DNA of 64,000 nt, taken from the NCBI RefSeq assembly GCF_001667775.1, contig NZ_LZJI01000040.1, positions 62,001-126,000 on the forward strand, read 5' to 3'. This DNA is from Mycobacterium sp. E1747. GTDB taxonomy: Bacteria > Actinomycetota > Actinomycetes > Mycobacteriales > Mycobacteriaceae. Every line of letters begins with the position of its first letter. Positions within the stretch are counted from its first letter, which is position 1. The position numbers and the translations under genes were made by a program. This document shows positions 33,092 through 42,729 of this stretch, in pieces. The notes beneath the pieces are model-generated. The model had not been told where the DNA came from, searched no databases, and was given only the letters and a program-made list of their open reading frames with translations.

Positions 33092-33945
33092 CGGTTCCCC
33101 ACGGCGACCACCGCGCCGACCGAGAATGCGACGTTTCTGCCCACGCCGCCGTCGTCCCCGGGGGCGCCGGGCGTCGTCCACCGCACACGCGCGGTGCCGG
33201 CGACGTGCAAGCTGGCGCCCGTTTCGAAATCGAGGAACAGCAAAGCGGCCTCATCGTCGACGGCCAGGTTGCCATAGCTGTTGAACATGTTGTTGCCAGG
33301 AAAGTCCGGCCACCAGAGCTGGTCGGTGGCGTCGACTCGGACGAATCCGGGGGGGCCGCCGCGATGTGACGCGTCACTACCCCGGGTGGGATGGGTTGTG
33401 CCCAGAAAGAAGGTGTCGGACCTCGCGATCATCGCCTGATCGGACGGGTCCAGCGTGGCGCGCCTCGCGCGCAGTGGGGCGGGTGCGGCCAGCGTGGCGG
33501 TGTCGATGGCATGGTGGTGAATGTACTTGGGGCAGTTGCCGTATGACTGGTCGACACGGATGGTCAAGCCCGCGAGGTCCGAGCCGACGAGCTCGCCATT
33601 CACCCGCAGCCGGCGGCGGGTGGCGAAGTCGATGGCGATCAGTCCGATCTGCTGGCCGGCCGGGAGCTGGTGCAGCGGGTCGCCGTCGCGGGGGGAGGTC
33701 GACACTTGCAAGTCGTCGTCCTGGCCGCGGAGAAAACCCGGCGGGGCGGTCAACGGCGAGACCCATAGGACGCCGTCGTGGTCGCGTCCGGTGAGGGCGG
33801 CGAATCGCTGTGACGCGAGAAATCGTGCGGCGCCGCCGGACAGGCCCGGCGAGTCGAGCATGCCCTCGAGCCGCTTGGCCTCGGCCTCGACACCCGCTCG
33901 GCGCTGTGTTGCGGTCTCTCCTTCGTGGAAGCCCGTCACAGTCAT
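33088..33945 (-). CDS. pyridoxamine 5'-phosphate oxidase-related FMN-binding protein
   Basis: A 285-residue member of the PNPOx-like split-barrel family. Segments like RFAALTGRDHDGVLWVSPLTAPPGFL, FATRRRLRVNGEL, and NNMFNSYGNLAVDDEAALLFLDF support two barrel halves. Proteins of this group bind FMN or F420 and include oxidoreductases of unknown substrate; the sequence does not tell which cofactor. Convergent with tetR. The 59-base gap downstream separates it from the triple-Phd gene. Confidence 0.82.
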   Translation of the reverse strand: MTVTGFHEGETATQRRAGVEAEAKRLEGMLDSPGLSGGAARFLASQRFAALTGRDHDGVLWVSPLTAPPGFLRGQDDDLQVSTSPRDGDPLHQLPAGQQIGLIAIDFATRRRLRVNGELVGSDLAGLTIRVDQSYGNCPKYIHHHAIDTATLAAPAPLRARRATLDPSDQAMIARSDTFFLGTTHPTRGSDASHRGGPPGFVRVDATDQLWWPDFPGNNMFNSYGNLAVDDEAALLFLDFETGASLHVAGTARVRWTTPGAPGDDGGVGRNVAFSVGAVVAVGNR

Positions 33946-34004
33946 GCCCCGGGTAACAACATGACCAGCGGAAAGCTTCCGGGCGTGTCCCCCCGGCGCC
34001 GTCC

Positions 34005-34478
34005 CTACGCGACGGAGGTGATGCGGGCTACCAGCTTTCCGCCGCGGATGACCTCGATCGTCTGCCCTGCCGCGACCTCATCGAAGTAGCGCCCCGCGCG
34101 CTTGCGGAGCTCGTCGAGCTCGATCCCGCCCCGGGGGTCCGCCGGAGCGTGGCAGCTCGCCGCGTCACCCGCGGACACGATCTGCGCCAATAGCCTGCCG
34201 CCCCGCACGACGTTTAGCGATTCCCCGGCCGCCACCCGGTCGAAGCACCGGCCGGCGCGAGTGCGCAGTTCGTCGAGGCCGACCCAACCACCGGCCTCGG
34301 GCCCGGTGGGTTTCACCGACCGCGCCGGGATTGGGGCAACCCGCCAGTCACCCACGGGCAGGATCCGCGCCACCAGCTTGCCGCGACGGATGACGTCGAT
34401 CGCCTCCCCGGCGGCGACCCGCTCGAGATACGTGCAGGCGTTACTTCGAAGTTGGCCAAGGCCAATGGCTTCCGGCAT
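34005..34478 (-). CDS. protein of three tandem Phd/YefM antitoxin-like repeats
   Basis: A 157-residue protein built from three copies of a module of about 36 residues, at roughly residues 7-42, 68-103 and 121-156. Each copy reads L-x-x-L-R-x3-x-x-Y/C-x-x-x-V-A-A-G-x-x-x-x-V-I/V-R-x-G-K/R-L-V/L-A-x-I, the N-terminal DNA-binding fold of Phd/YefM antitoxins, which normally occurs once. No toxin gene is adjacent. The ATG at 34478 is 13 bases after the mceF stop, so it is probably co-transcribed with the mce operon. An open frame extends further upstream but only as mceF antisense-frame noise. Function unknown: a DNA-binding regulator or an orphan antitoxin is possible. Confidence 0.8.
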   Translation of the reverse strand: MPEAIGLGQLRSNACTYLERVAAGEAIDVIRRGKLVARILPVGDWRVAPIPARSVKPTGPEAGGWVGLDELRTRAGRCFDRVAAGESLNVVRGGRLLAQIVSAGDAASCHAPADPRGGIELDELRKRAGRYFDEVAAGQTIEVIRGGKLVARITSVA

Positions 34479-34491
34479 GTCACTCCAATCT

Positions 34492-36048
34492 CTACCGGCC
34501 GGCCGGCGGCGCCAGCATGTCCTGCCAGCCGTCGTCTCCGGTCTTGCTCGAGTTTTCGATCGCGTACTTGACTCCATCGGGCCCCACCAGTTCGCCGCTC
34601 TGGGGGAGGTAGACCGCCGGGGGAGGGCCGCCGGGGGTGTAGACGCACGGATTTGGTTGCTGCCCATTGCAATTGACGGTGCCCGATCCCGGCCGTTGCA
34701 GCGGATCGCTGGTAGGTGGCGGCGTCCCCGCGACCCTGTCGGCAGGCGCCGGGTTCAGGCCGTTGTCGACCGACGGCGCGGGCATCACGAGCCCCGGTTT
34801 CACGGGCTGGTCGCAGCGCGCCGCCGGCGCCGGGCAGGTCACGATCTGGTTGGGATCGCCGTACCACGGGTTGGTGCCCAACGGGACGTACGGTTTGGGG
34901 TCGCGGCACTCCCGTGGCGTCGCGGCGCGTTTACCCGGGACGTCGACGCACGGGAGGTTGCGTGCGCCGCGCACGGCGTTGGAGGGGGTGTCCTGCGGGA
35001 TTTTGCAATAGGTTCCGGACGGCATCGGCGCGAGGCTGGTGTCCGCGGGCGACCGCCACTCGGCTGCCGGGAGAAACCCGGTCAGACACGGTGGGGGCTG
35101 GTTGATCGTCAGCGAGGTGCCCAGTGACGCATATCCCGGGAAGGCGGACGTCACGGTCTGGCCCTCCGAGGCGCCTTGCGGGTAGGCGACCAGGAGTTGC
35201 TCCACGCCCTTGTGGTAGCGCTTGAGCATGTCCAGCACGATCTCGAGATTCGCCAGCGTCTGCGGCAGCGAGTCGCGGACGTCGCCGAACACCTCGTTGA
35301 CCTGATCGGCGGTCGGCGCCGCCCGGGTCAGGATGCTGCGCACGTGCTGGTCGTTTTCCGCGCTCTGAGCGGCCAGGATGTTCAGGTTGTGCGACCAGCG
35401 CTCGATCGAGTCGCCGGAGTCGACCTGGCTGTCGATGACCGGCCCGGAGTTTTGGACGATGTCGTTGATGTCGGAGATGTTGGTTTTGAAGTCGCCGGCG
35501 ATGGCCTGGGTCGCGTCAACCAGGCGTTGCAGCGCGGGGCCCAATCCGCCTACGGCTTGGGCTGTTTCGTCGAGCAGCGAGGCGATCTTGTCCTTCGGCA
35601 GCACGGCCAGCCCGCGGTTGGCCGCGTCCAGCGCCGGGCCGATCTCGGTGGGTATGGTCCCCTTCGTGATGGTCTGACCCGGGGAGAAGTATTGGCCCGG
35701 GTTACCCACCGACACCAGGTCCAGGTACTGCTCACCGACCGCCGACACCGAATGCACGTTCGCCGTCGCGTCGATCGGGATCCGGTAGCGGTCGCCAACG
35801 CTCATGGTCACCCGCGCGCCCGTCGCGGTCGGTTCGACAGCGGTGACCGTGCCGATGGTTTCACCGCGATAGGTCACGTTGGAGGTCTTGTAGAGCCCGC
35901 CCGACGCGGGCAGATCCGCCTTCAGCGTGTACTGCCCGATCCCCGCTGCGCTGGGAATCTGTAAGTAGTACCAGCCCAGCGCGACCGCGGTGATCGCGGT
36001 CAGGATGGCGAACGCGACCAGCTGGCGCTTGATGAAGCGGGTCAGCAT
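34492..36048 (-). CDS. mceF: MCE family protein MceF
   Basis: A 518-residue cell-envelope lipid-import protein. One membrane helix at the start (LVAFAILTAITAVALGWYYL) anchors the periplasmic MCE domain (ADLPASGGLYKTSNVTYRGETIGTVTAV), followed by a long helical region and a proline- and cysteine-rich tail with many Pro-Pro stretches. Mce proteins of the six-subunit complex form a lipid tunnel to the YrbE permease. ATG at 36048 overlaps the mceE end by seven bases. It is the last Mce gene; the triple-Phd gene follows at once. Confidence 0.94.
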   Translation of the reverse strand: MLTRFIKRQLVAFAILTAITAVALGWYYLQIPSAAGIGQYTLKADLPASGGLYKTSNVTYRGETIGTVTAVEPTATGARVTMSVGDRYRIPIDATANVHSVSAVGEQYLDLVSVGNPGQYFSPGQTITKGTIPTEIGPALDAANRGLAVLPKDKIASLLDETAQAVGGLGPALQRLVDATQAIAGDFKTNISDINDIVQNSGPVIDSQVDSGDSIERWSHNLNILAAQSAENDQHVRSILTRAAPTADQVNEVFGDVRDSLPQTLANLEIVLDMLKRYHKGVEQLLVAYPQGASEGQTVTSAFPGYASLGTSLTINQPPPCLTGFLPAAEWRSPADTSLAPMPSGTYCKIPQDTPSNAVRGARNLPCVDVPGKRAATPRECRDPKPYVPLGTNPWYGDPNQIVTCPAPAARCDQPVKPGLVMPAPSVDNGLNPAPADRVAGTPPPTSDPLQRPGSGTVNCNGQQPNPCVYTPGGPPPAVYLPQSGELVGPDGVKYAIENSSKTGDDGWQDMLAPPAGR

Positions 36049-37208
36049 TGCCGGTCCGCCCTTTCGACCAGCGGGCCGCCCGGAACGTCATTGGGGTTCG
36101 GCGTGTATCGGACGTCGGGGATCATCGTTTCGGGGTCGCGGCCCCACGATTGCTCGAGCGCGCGCAGCGCTCCGGAAAACCCGGTCCCCGTCAGGACCGC
36201 ATTGTCGACGGCGCTCATGGTGAGGTCGAGCGTCAGCGACAGGTTGAAGTAGTCGCCGCGGAACGCCTTGGGCACGGCGTCGATGTCGAACGGCCGGACG
36301 AGGATCAGCTTGAGTGCGCGAATCAGGTACGGCGCCGCCCGGCCAAGTTCCCGCAGCGGACACTGCAGCGACAGCAGGTCCTGGTGGATGTCGCCCCGAG
36401 CGGCCGACAGGTATTGATCGGCAACGCCGCTGAGCCGCCCCGTCGCGTCGACCGCGTTGATCAGAAGATTCTGTTTATCGGCGAAATGTTTGAGCAGCGG
36501 CGGGAATTCGGTGAGAACCCGATCCAAGACGTCTGAGCGGGGACCCACATACGCCAGCAGCCGGTTGGTGGAATCGATGGCTCGGGTGATGTCGGCGCGC
36601 TGCTCGTCGAGCCGGGCGGTGAACGTGTCCAGCTTGCCGAGGAAGGCGCGGATCTGGTCGGCCCGCCCGTTCACGATGTTGTAGACCTCGTTCTGCAGCA
36701 CTTCGAGGTTGGGGATGCCGCCCCCGTGCAGCACGATGGCGAGACTGGCCAGCGTCTGCTCGGTGGTGGGATAGGTGGACGCATTCTTCAGCGGGATGGT
36801 GTCGCCGTCCCGCAGCGGCTCCGGGGAGGGGTTGGGTGGCGCCGCCAGCTCAACGTGCTGGGAACCCAGCAGGCTGGTCTGGCCGATCTTGGCGGTGGCG
36901 TTCTTGGGCAGCTTGACGTTCTTGCCCAGCCGCAGCGTCAGTGTGGCGACCCAGTTCTTGAGTTCGATCGCGCGCACCGTGCCGACGAAGACATCGGCCA
37001 CCCGCACCCGGCTGTTGTCGTTGAGGGCCAACGTGTCGGGCATCTGGACGTAGACGGTGTAGGAACCGGGCCCCGAGCCCGGGCCGCCGGGCATCGGCAC
37101 ATTGGCGATTCCGTGCCACTTCGCGCACGACGTCAGCACCGCCGCGGCGCTCAACACGGCGAGCCCTTTCCGGGCCTGGTGCCGGACACGAATTAGCAAG
37201 GCGCGCAT
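36042..37208 (-). CDS. mceE: MCE family lipoprotein MceE
   Basis: A 388-residue lipoprotein: a signal peptide with lipobox LTSC (acylated Cys28), then an MCE domain (VYVQMPDTLALNDNSRVRVADVFVGTV), then a helical region and a short tail ending ADRQC. The equivalent gene in M. tuberculosis operons (LprK, LprL, LprN) is likewise a lipoprotein. The start ATG shares one base with the mceD TAA. Confidence 0.94.
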   Translation of the reverse strand: MRALLIRVRHQARKGLAVLSAAAVLTSCAKWHGIANVPMPGGPGSGPGSYTVYVQMPDTLALNDNSRVRVADVFVGTVRAIELKNWVATLTLRLGKNVKLPKNATAKIGQTSLLGSQHVELAAPPNPSPEPLRDGDTIPLKNASTYPTTEQTLASLAIVLHGGGIPNLEVLQNEVYNIVNGRADQIRAFLGKLDTFTARLDEQRADITRAIDSTNRLLAYVGPRSDVLDRVLTEFPPLLKHFADKQNLLINAVDATGRLSGVADQYLSAARGDIHQDLLSLQCPLRELGRAAPYLIRALKLILVRPFDIDAVPKAFRGDYFNLSLTLDLTMSAVDNAVLTGTGFSGALRALEQSWGRDPETMIPDVRYTPNPNDVPGGPLVERADRQC

Positions 37209-38764
37209 TATGATCCCGCTTCCGTGCCGGCGGCCGCCGGCGTCGGCGCAACCGGGCCCGGGACCACGCCCGGCCCCGGCGGCGGTGGCGGGATCGGCAC
37301 TTGCGGCGCCAGCAGGCCGATCGGTGGTACCACCGGGTTCTCGTCGTAGGCGTTCGGCGGTCCCGGCGGGGTCTGCAATCCCGCGGACGGCGGCGGGGCG
37401 TCTGGGCCGCCCATGAGTTCGGCCAGTGATTCGGGGGTCATCAGACCCCCGGTGGCCGGCCCCACCTGGGTGCCTTGCATCCCCGGCGCGGCCACCCAGC
37501 CGGGCTGGGTGTTGCGGTGCGAAAACGGGGTGTCGGGCACCCAGATCCCGGGCACCGTGGTGTCTTTGTATCCGTTGGGCGGTTGCAGCCGGGGCTCGGA
37601 GTAGGCGATTTCCTTGGGCAACGCCTCGGCGGTGCTGAATAGGTTCAGCCCGAACGGCGGGTAGTTGAACTTAATCGCATCCAGGATCGGCGCCAGATAC
37701 TGCGCACACAGTTCGGCCGATTCCTGGTATCCCAACCGGCTGCCGGCTTGAATCATGCTGCACATGAACTGCATTGGGTTGGCGAAGTTCGGGATCGCCG
37801 GGATGGACATGACGGCACCGTGTGACGGGTGGTAGATCTGGCTGAGGTTCGTCTCGAGGGTCGGCAGGACGTGCAGGGCGGTCTCCAAGCCGTTCAGCGG
37901 GTCGGGCTGGACCAGCGTGGTGGTCAGGTTGGCGAGGTTGCCGATGTCGTGGGCGAGCACCTCGCGGTTCTTGTCCAAGAACGGGCGCAGCGTGGTGAGC
38001 AGGCTGTCGAACTGCTGGATCGCATTGGAGAGGTCGCGGTCGGACCCGGTCAACTTGTCAGTGAACTGGGCCAGGTTCTTGTTCAGCGCGACGAACTGCT
38101 GGTCGTCTTTGTGCAGGGCGTTGACGAACTGCGCCAGGCTGCGCACCACCGCGAAGAAGTCGCCGCGGCCCTCGTTCAACGCGGTGAGCGACCGCGACAG
38201 GCTGTTCAGTGTCGTGTTGATTTGCTTGCCCTTGCCGGACAATCCGTCCGCGAACGACTCGATGGCCTCACCGAACGGCCCCTTGGGTTGCTCGGGCGTC
38301 GGGCCGAGTTTGGAGATGATTTTGGCGACGCTTTCACGCAGTTCGTCCCACTCCGTGGGCATCTGCGTGCGCTCGATCGGGATCACCGCGTTGTTGCCCA
38401 TCACCGGGCCACCCTTGTAGGGGGGCTCGAGCTGAATGCTCCGCGACGCCACCAGGGTTGGGTTGACGACCACGGCGGACGCGTTGGCGGGCACTTTGTA
38501 ATTGTTGTCGTAGTGGAACGTCACCTTCATTTTGTCGCCAGCCGGCTCGATCTTGTCGACCGAGCCAACGCGCACGCCCATGATCTGGACCTTGTCCCCG
38601 GAATAGAGCGCGTTTGCCGTTGGCAGGTAAGCGATTACGGTGTTGGTGGTCAACTTCTGGTAGAGCCGCCAGCCGACGATCCCCGCGACCAGCGCCAGCA
38701 GCACCACCACCGCCCCGACGACCGTCCGGCGTTGCGGTCTGCGGATCTGGAATACGCTGCTCAA
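37208..38764 (-). CDS. mceD: MCE family protein MceD
   Basis: A 518-residue protein with an N-terminal helix (VVGAVVVLLALVAGIVGWRLY), MCE domain (AYLPTANALYSGDKVQIMGVRVGSVDKI), helical coiled region and a Pro-rich tail (IPPPPPGPGVVPGPVAPT). The stop shares a base with the mceE ATG. It is longer than MceD1 mainly by the proline tail. Confidence 0.94.
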   Translation of the reverse strand: MSSVFQIRRPQRRTVVGAVVVLLALVAGIVGWRLYQKLTTNTVIAYLPTANALYSGDKVQIMGVRVGSVDKIEPAGDKMKVTFHYDNNYKVPANASAVVVNPTLVASRSIQLEPPYKGGPVMGNNAVIPIERTQMPTEWDELRESVAKIISKLGPTPEQPKGPFGEAIESFADGLSGKGKQINTTLNSLSRSLTALNEGRGDFFAVVRSLAQFVNALHKDDQQFVALNKNLAQFTDKLTGSDRDLSNAIQQFDSLLTTLRPFLDKNREVLAHDIGNLANLTTTLVQPDPLNGLETALHVLPTLETNLSQIYHPSHGAVMSIPAIPNFANPMQFMCSMIQAGSRLGYQESAELCAQYLAPILDAIKFNYPPFGLNLFSTAEALPKEIAYSEPRLQPPNGYKDTTVPGIWVPDTPFSHRNTQPGWVAAPGMQGTQVGPATGGLMTPESLAELMGGPDAPPPSAGLQTPPGPPNAYDENPVVPPIGLLAPQVPIPPPPPGPGVVPGPVAPTPAAAGTEAGS

Positions 38765-40320
38765 TTCTGGCTACCTCCGGTGATACCGCTGCCCCCCGTG
38801 CCGCCCGGGTTGATGAACGGCGCCGGCAGCTGCTGTCCGGGTCCCGGTGGCGCCGCAGGCCCCGCCGGGAGCCCGGGAGCGAACGCCGACGGCGGTGCAG
38901 GGGGGCCCGCGGGTTGCAGGTTCTCGGTGCGCGCGCCCGGCGGGGCCTGGGTGGGCAGTGGCACGGGTACGCCAGGAACATCGGGGGGCGGGTCGCCCGG
39001 CCGCGCGGCGATCGGGATACCCGGCGTCGGTGGCATGCCGTTCGGGTTCGGCGGTGACGCCGCGACGTCGATCGGCGCCGGGAAGCTGCCGCCGAAGGCG
39101 CCGACGTCAACACCCGCGCAGGGCAACGGGTTCCACGGTCGTGGCAGCGCATCGGCCGGTGGCGTATACGAGCACGCCGTTCCCGGCGGCACGGCTGGTC
39201 CCGGATGTTCAGGGGTGCCTTCTAGCACCGGGGGTGCGGGCGGCGGCGCCCCGTTCGGGAACCGGGTGCCGTTGGGGTCGGGCCAACGGAACTCGGGAAG
39301 CCCCGCGCTGCGCCAGAAGTCCTCCGGATCGATGCCGCGCTTCTTGAAGGCGGCGTCGACGAACGGTTGCAAGATCCAGTACGGCAGCAGGTTGGACAGC
39401 ACAATCTTGAAGTACGGTCCCGACGCGACCGATTCGCCCAGGGAGGCGGCGAATTGGCTGACATACGTGAGGGTTTGAGCCAGGTCCTCCTTGCGTTCCA
39501 CCAGGACGTCACTGATGGCGCGCAACTGCTCCAGCACGGGATTGAGGTTCGGATTGTCGTTGATGAACCCCTGCACCTGGGCCGAGAAGGCGGAGATGTT
39601 CTGCAGTAACGTGCCGATGGCGCGGCTGCGTTCGTTGAACGCGACCAGCAGCGTCTTCGCGTTGACCAGCAGCCGGTTGATCTGTTCGCTGCGGTCACCG
39701 AGCACGCTGGCCACTTGATGGGCCGAAGCGAGTAGGTGCTTGACCTCTTCGTCGCGTTTACCGATCGTATCGGAGAATCTGGTCAGACCGTCGAGCGTGG
39801 CACTCAGATGCGGATAGGTCTGATCGATCGTCTGCGACAAGACATTCAGCGACTGCTTGACGGTGTCGATGTCCCAGCCGGTGGCGGCCTTGGTGACATC
39901 GAAGGCGGCGTCGTAGAGCTGATAGGGGGTGGTGCTTTGCCCCAGCGGTAACACGGCCCCCGGCCGCAACGTCTTCGTTCCGTGCGGCTCGATTTCGAGC
40001 ACCTTCTTGCCGAGGATGGTGTCGGTCTTGATTGCGAGCCGGCTCTCGCTGCCAATTGTGTTGGCGCCGACGTTGAACTTGATCAGCACGTGGTCGCCGT
40101 CGATCTCGAACGACTCCACCTTGCCGACGTTCACGCCGGAGATGCGGACTTTGTCGCCCTTGTTCAGTTGGCCGGTGTCGGTGAACTGCCCGTAATAGCT
40201 GGGGCTGGCGAACATCATCGGGATGCTGGTGAAGCTTTGGCCGACGGCCACGACGAGCACCAGCACGGTGATGCCCATCAGCCCCACCCGGTTCCGGTTG
40301 AATTCCGTCAGCGTCCTCAT
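38761..40320 (-). CDS. mceC: MCE family protein MceC
   Basis: A 519-residue protein beginning MRTLTEFNRNRVGLMGITVL. Single membrane helix, MCE domain (MFASPSYYGQFTDTGQLNKGDKVRISGVNVGKVESF region), long helical stretch and a very Pro/Gly-rich tail of about 140 residues. The start at 40320 is an ATG four codons after an alternative; it overlaps the mceB stop by ATGA. The mceC-mceB overlap points to one transcript. Confidence 0.94.
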   Translation of the reverse strand: MRTLTEFNRNRVGLMGITVLVLVVAVGQSFTSIPMMFASPSYYGQFTDTGQLNKGDKVRISGVNVGKVESFEIDGDHVLIKFNVGANTIGSESRLAIKTDTILGKKVLEIEPHGTKTLRPGAVLPLGQSTTPYQLYDAAFDVTKAATGWDIDTVKQSLNVLSQTIDQTYPHLSATLDGLTRFSDTIGKRDEEVKHLLASAHQVASVLGDRSEQINRLLVNAKTLLVAFNERSRAIGTLLQNISAFSAQVQGFINDNPNLNPVLEQLRAISDVLVERKEDLAQTLTYVSQFAASLGESVASGPYFKIVLSNLLPYWILQPFVDAAFKKRGIDPEDFWRSAGLPEFRWPDPNGTRFPNGAPPPAPPVLEGTPEHPGPAVPPGTACSYTPPADALPRPWNPLPCAGVDVGAFGGSFPAPIDVAASPPNPNGMPPTPGIPIAARPGDPPPDVPGVPVPLPTQAPPGARTENLQPAGPPAPPSAFAPGLPAGPAAPPGPGQQLPAPFINPGGTGGSGITGGSQN

Positions 40321-41357
40321 TGCGGCGTGCACCTACCGGTGGGCTGCTGCCAGATCCGGACCGTGCGAACCGGGCCGCCGGGCTGCAATCCGTTCCACCT
40401 GATGCTGAGGTCGCACAGGTAGAAGTTCACCCAGTCTCCATAGAGGCCGATGCTGCGTCCGATCAGGTTGAGTGCGGTCGGCGTCTTGTGGATGAGATCG
40501 GCGAGCTGATCGCGTTGGTCGACGAGCGGCTGCTGCAGAGCCTGCAGGTAGTTGATGGCCTTGTGCAGCAGTGCACGGTTGTCCGCGAGGAGGTCGGCCA
40601 CCGTTCCGGCCGCGTTGCTGATGTTCGCGGTCCCGGCCGCCAGCGGGTCGGCGTGGTTTCGCAGGCCGGTGATCAGTCTTTCGAAGTTGTCGACGGTCTG
40701 GTCGAACTCCTTGCGATGCCTGACCGTGGTGTCGAGCACGACGTTCAGGTTCTTGATCACCTCGCCGATCGCCCGGTCGCGTTCAGCGATGTGCGCGGTC
40801 AATTGCGCGGTCTGGTCCAGGATGTCGTTGATGGTGCCGCCCTGGCCCTGGAACACGGTGATGATCGCCGACGCGATGGTGTTGACCTTTTCCGGGTCGA
40901 GCGCGCGGAACAGCGGCTTGAAGCCACCGATCAGGGCGTCGAGATCGAGGGCGGGCGCCGTACGAGACAGGGGGATGAACCCGCCCGGCGGCAGCACCCT
41001 GTCACTGCCGTCGCCCTCGCCGCGCTTGAGCTCCAGGTAGCGGTCGGCGAACAGGTTGAGGTAACGGATCTGCGCGGTTGTCGACTGGTAGAGCGGTATC
41101 GAGCGGTCGACATTGAAGTCCACCACCACCCGCTGGCCGCCGTCGATCAGGCGCACCGCCTTGACCTTGCCGATCTCCACTCCCGCGGCGCGGACGAACT
41201 GGCCGTCTTTGAGCCCGGTGGCGTTCTTGAACTCCGCGGAATAGCTGTTGGTGCTGTTGAACCGCATCTGGGCGAACACCACCACGATCGACACGGTGAT
41301 CAGCAACAGCACCAGCGAGACGATGCCGAGCTTGATAGCGGAGCCGGTGATTTTCAT
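40317..41357 (-). CDS. mceB: MCE family protein MceB
   Basis: A 346-residue protein that starts MKITGSAIKLGIVSLVLLL and has the MCE segment YSAEFKNATGLKDGQFVRAAG. It closely resembles remembered Mce1B, down to the ending TGRCTPQ, which places this operon in the Mce1/Mce2 group. The ATG at 41357 overlaps the mceA stop by ATGA; the longer open frame is mceA antisense-frame noise. Confidence 0.94.
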   Translation of the reverse strand: MKITGSAIKLGIVSLVLLLITVSIVVVFAQMRFNSTNSYSAEFKNATGLKDGQFVRAAGVEIGKVKAVRLIDGGQRVVVDFNVDRSIPLYQSTTAQIRYLNLFADRYLELKRGEGDGSDRVLPPGGFIPLSRTAPALDLDALIGGFKPLFRALDPEKVNTIASAIITVFQGQGGTINDILDQTAQLTAHIAERDRAIGEVIKNLNVVLDTTVRHRKEFDQTVDNFERLITGLRNHADPLAAGTANISNAAGTVADLLADNRALLHKAINYLQALQQPLVDQRDQLADLIHKTPTALNLIGRSIGLYGDWVNFYLCDLSIRWNGLQPGGPVRTVRIWQQPTGRCTPQ

Positions 41358-42658
41358 GGGTTGATCGTGTTGTCCCCGACTTGGCGGCCCCAGACGTACT
41401 CGATGGCGTACGGTGAGCCGGTTTCCAGATGGTTGTAGGGCGCGAGGCTGGCGCCGGTGTCGACCACCAGACTGGGCGCCGGCCACAGGTCATGGGTGAT
41501 GGCCTGCCAGCAGCCGGGCGCCCCGCCCGGCCCGCCGCGGGCGTTCACGCGCGGCAGATTGTCCGGGTACACAAAGGGATTCGGCGCCCCGCCGACCAGC
41601 CCGGCCAGCGTCAGAAGGCCCATGGTGGCCGCGGTGCCGGCCAACCCCGGGAGCGTCAACATGCCTCCCAACCCCGACGTCAGCTCGGTCATGGTTCTCA
41701 GCGCATAGCCGTTGCCGCCGCCGGTGGTTGCATAGGCCGCCGGTTCTTCGTCGTAGTAGTTGCGGATGGTGCAAAAGATCTCGGGGCTGTAGGTGTCGAA
41801 CAGCTGGGCGGTGGGCACCAGATCGGCCGCGCCGCGCTGCAGGTAGGGCCCGCCGCGTTTGAAAATGTCTTCGCCGGTGTTGCCCAGCCCCGCCGCGGAC
41901 AACAACGCGGAATCCAGGTCGGCCTCCTGCCGGTGCACGGTGCGTGCCGTAACCACGGCGTTGTTCAGGGAGTCGAGCAGGTCCGGCGCCGCGGTGGCGT
42001 AGATGTCGCCCAGGGCCCCGAGCTGTCGGATGTCATGCCGGATCTGCGGCATTTGCGGGTTGAGGTCGTCGAGGATGGCGTTGGCGTTGACGATCGACTG
42101 CCCGAATTTGTCGCCCAACCCGGTCAACGCCTGCGCGGCCGCAGCCAGTGTCAGGTTGACCTTGACCGGATCCAGCTTCGCCGTGATCGACGTGAGCGTC
42201 TCGAACAGCGTATTGAACTCCGTTGTCACCGACCTCGCATCGATCACGTGCTGTGACGTGATACGTTGCGGTGTCGGCTTTTTCGGCGAGGTCAACGCCA
42301 CATACTTGTTACCGAAAACCGTGGTCGCCTTGACATTGGCGTCCACGTTGGCCGGAATCAGGTCAATCCACTTCGGATTCACGTTCAAAACGAACTTGGC
42401 GGCCGGTGTGCCGTCACGCTCGATCTCCGAAATGCTGGCCACCCGGCCGATTTCCACGCCGTTGTAGGTGACCTTCGAACCCGGATCCATCACCAAGCCG
42501 GACCGGGGGGCCAACATCGTCAGCCGTGTCGTCGGCGTGAGCTGGCCCCGAAATTGCAACCACACGAACCCCAACACCACCGCCGAGACAATCAAGAACG
42601 CCAGCGCCGTCGTCCGGTACGGCGGAATGCGCTGCGGGTTCTCTTTTACGGAAGCCAT
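41354..42658 (-). CDS. mceA: MCE family protein MceA
   Basis: A 434-residue protein with one N-terminal helix (TALAFLIVSAVVLGFVWL) and the MCE domain GLVMDPGSKVTYNGVEIGRV, identical in layout to remembered Mce1A. The C-terminus carries RVNARGGPGGAPGCWQ and LVVDTGASLAPYN, also as in Mce1A. Homologues have a cell-adhesion and lipid-import role. ATG at 42658 is chosen over an upstream alternative. A 71-base gap precedes it. Confidence 0.94.
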   Translation of the reverse strand: MASVKENPQRIPPYRTTALAFLIVSAVVLGFVWLQFRGQLTPTTRLTMLAPRSGLVMDPGSKVTYNGVEIGRVASISEIERDGTPAAKFVLNVNPKWIDLIPANVDANVKATTVFGNKYVALTSPKKPTPQRITSQHVIDARSVTTEFNTLFETLTSITAKLDPVKVNLTLAAAAQALTGLGDKFGQSIVNANAILDDLNPQMPQIRHDIRQLGALGDIYATAAPDLLDSLNNAVVTARTVHRQEADLDSALLSAAGLGNTGEDIFKRGGPYLQRGAADLVPTAQLFDTYSPEIFCTIRNYYDEEPAAYATTGGGNGYALRTMTELTSGLGGMLTLPGLAGTAATMGLLTLAGLVGGAPNPFVYPDNLPRVNARGGPGGAPGCWQAITHDLWPAPSLVVDTGASLAPYNHLETGSPYAIEYVWGRQVGDNTINP

Positions 42659-42729
42659 GAGCGCCGCTCTCCCCCGCAAGCGGGAGGTGCCCCCACTGCA
42701 TCGTCACTGGCGCGGGTCGTCATGGGCGG

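Noticed and set aside
37829..39478. 549-residue plus-strand open frame opposite mceC/mceD
   Set aside because: Low-complexity GC-driven frame antisense to clear MCE genes.
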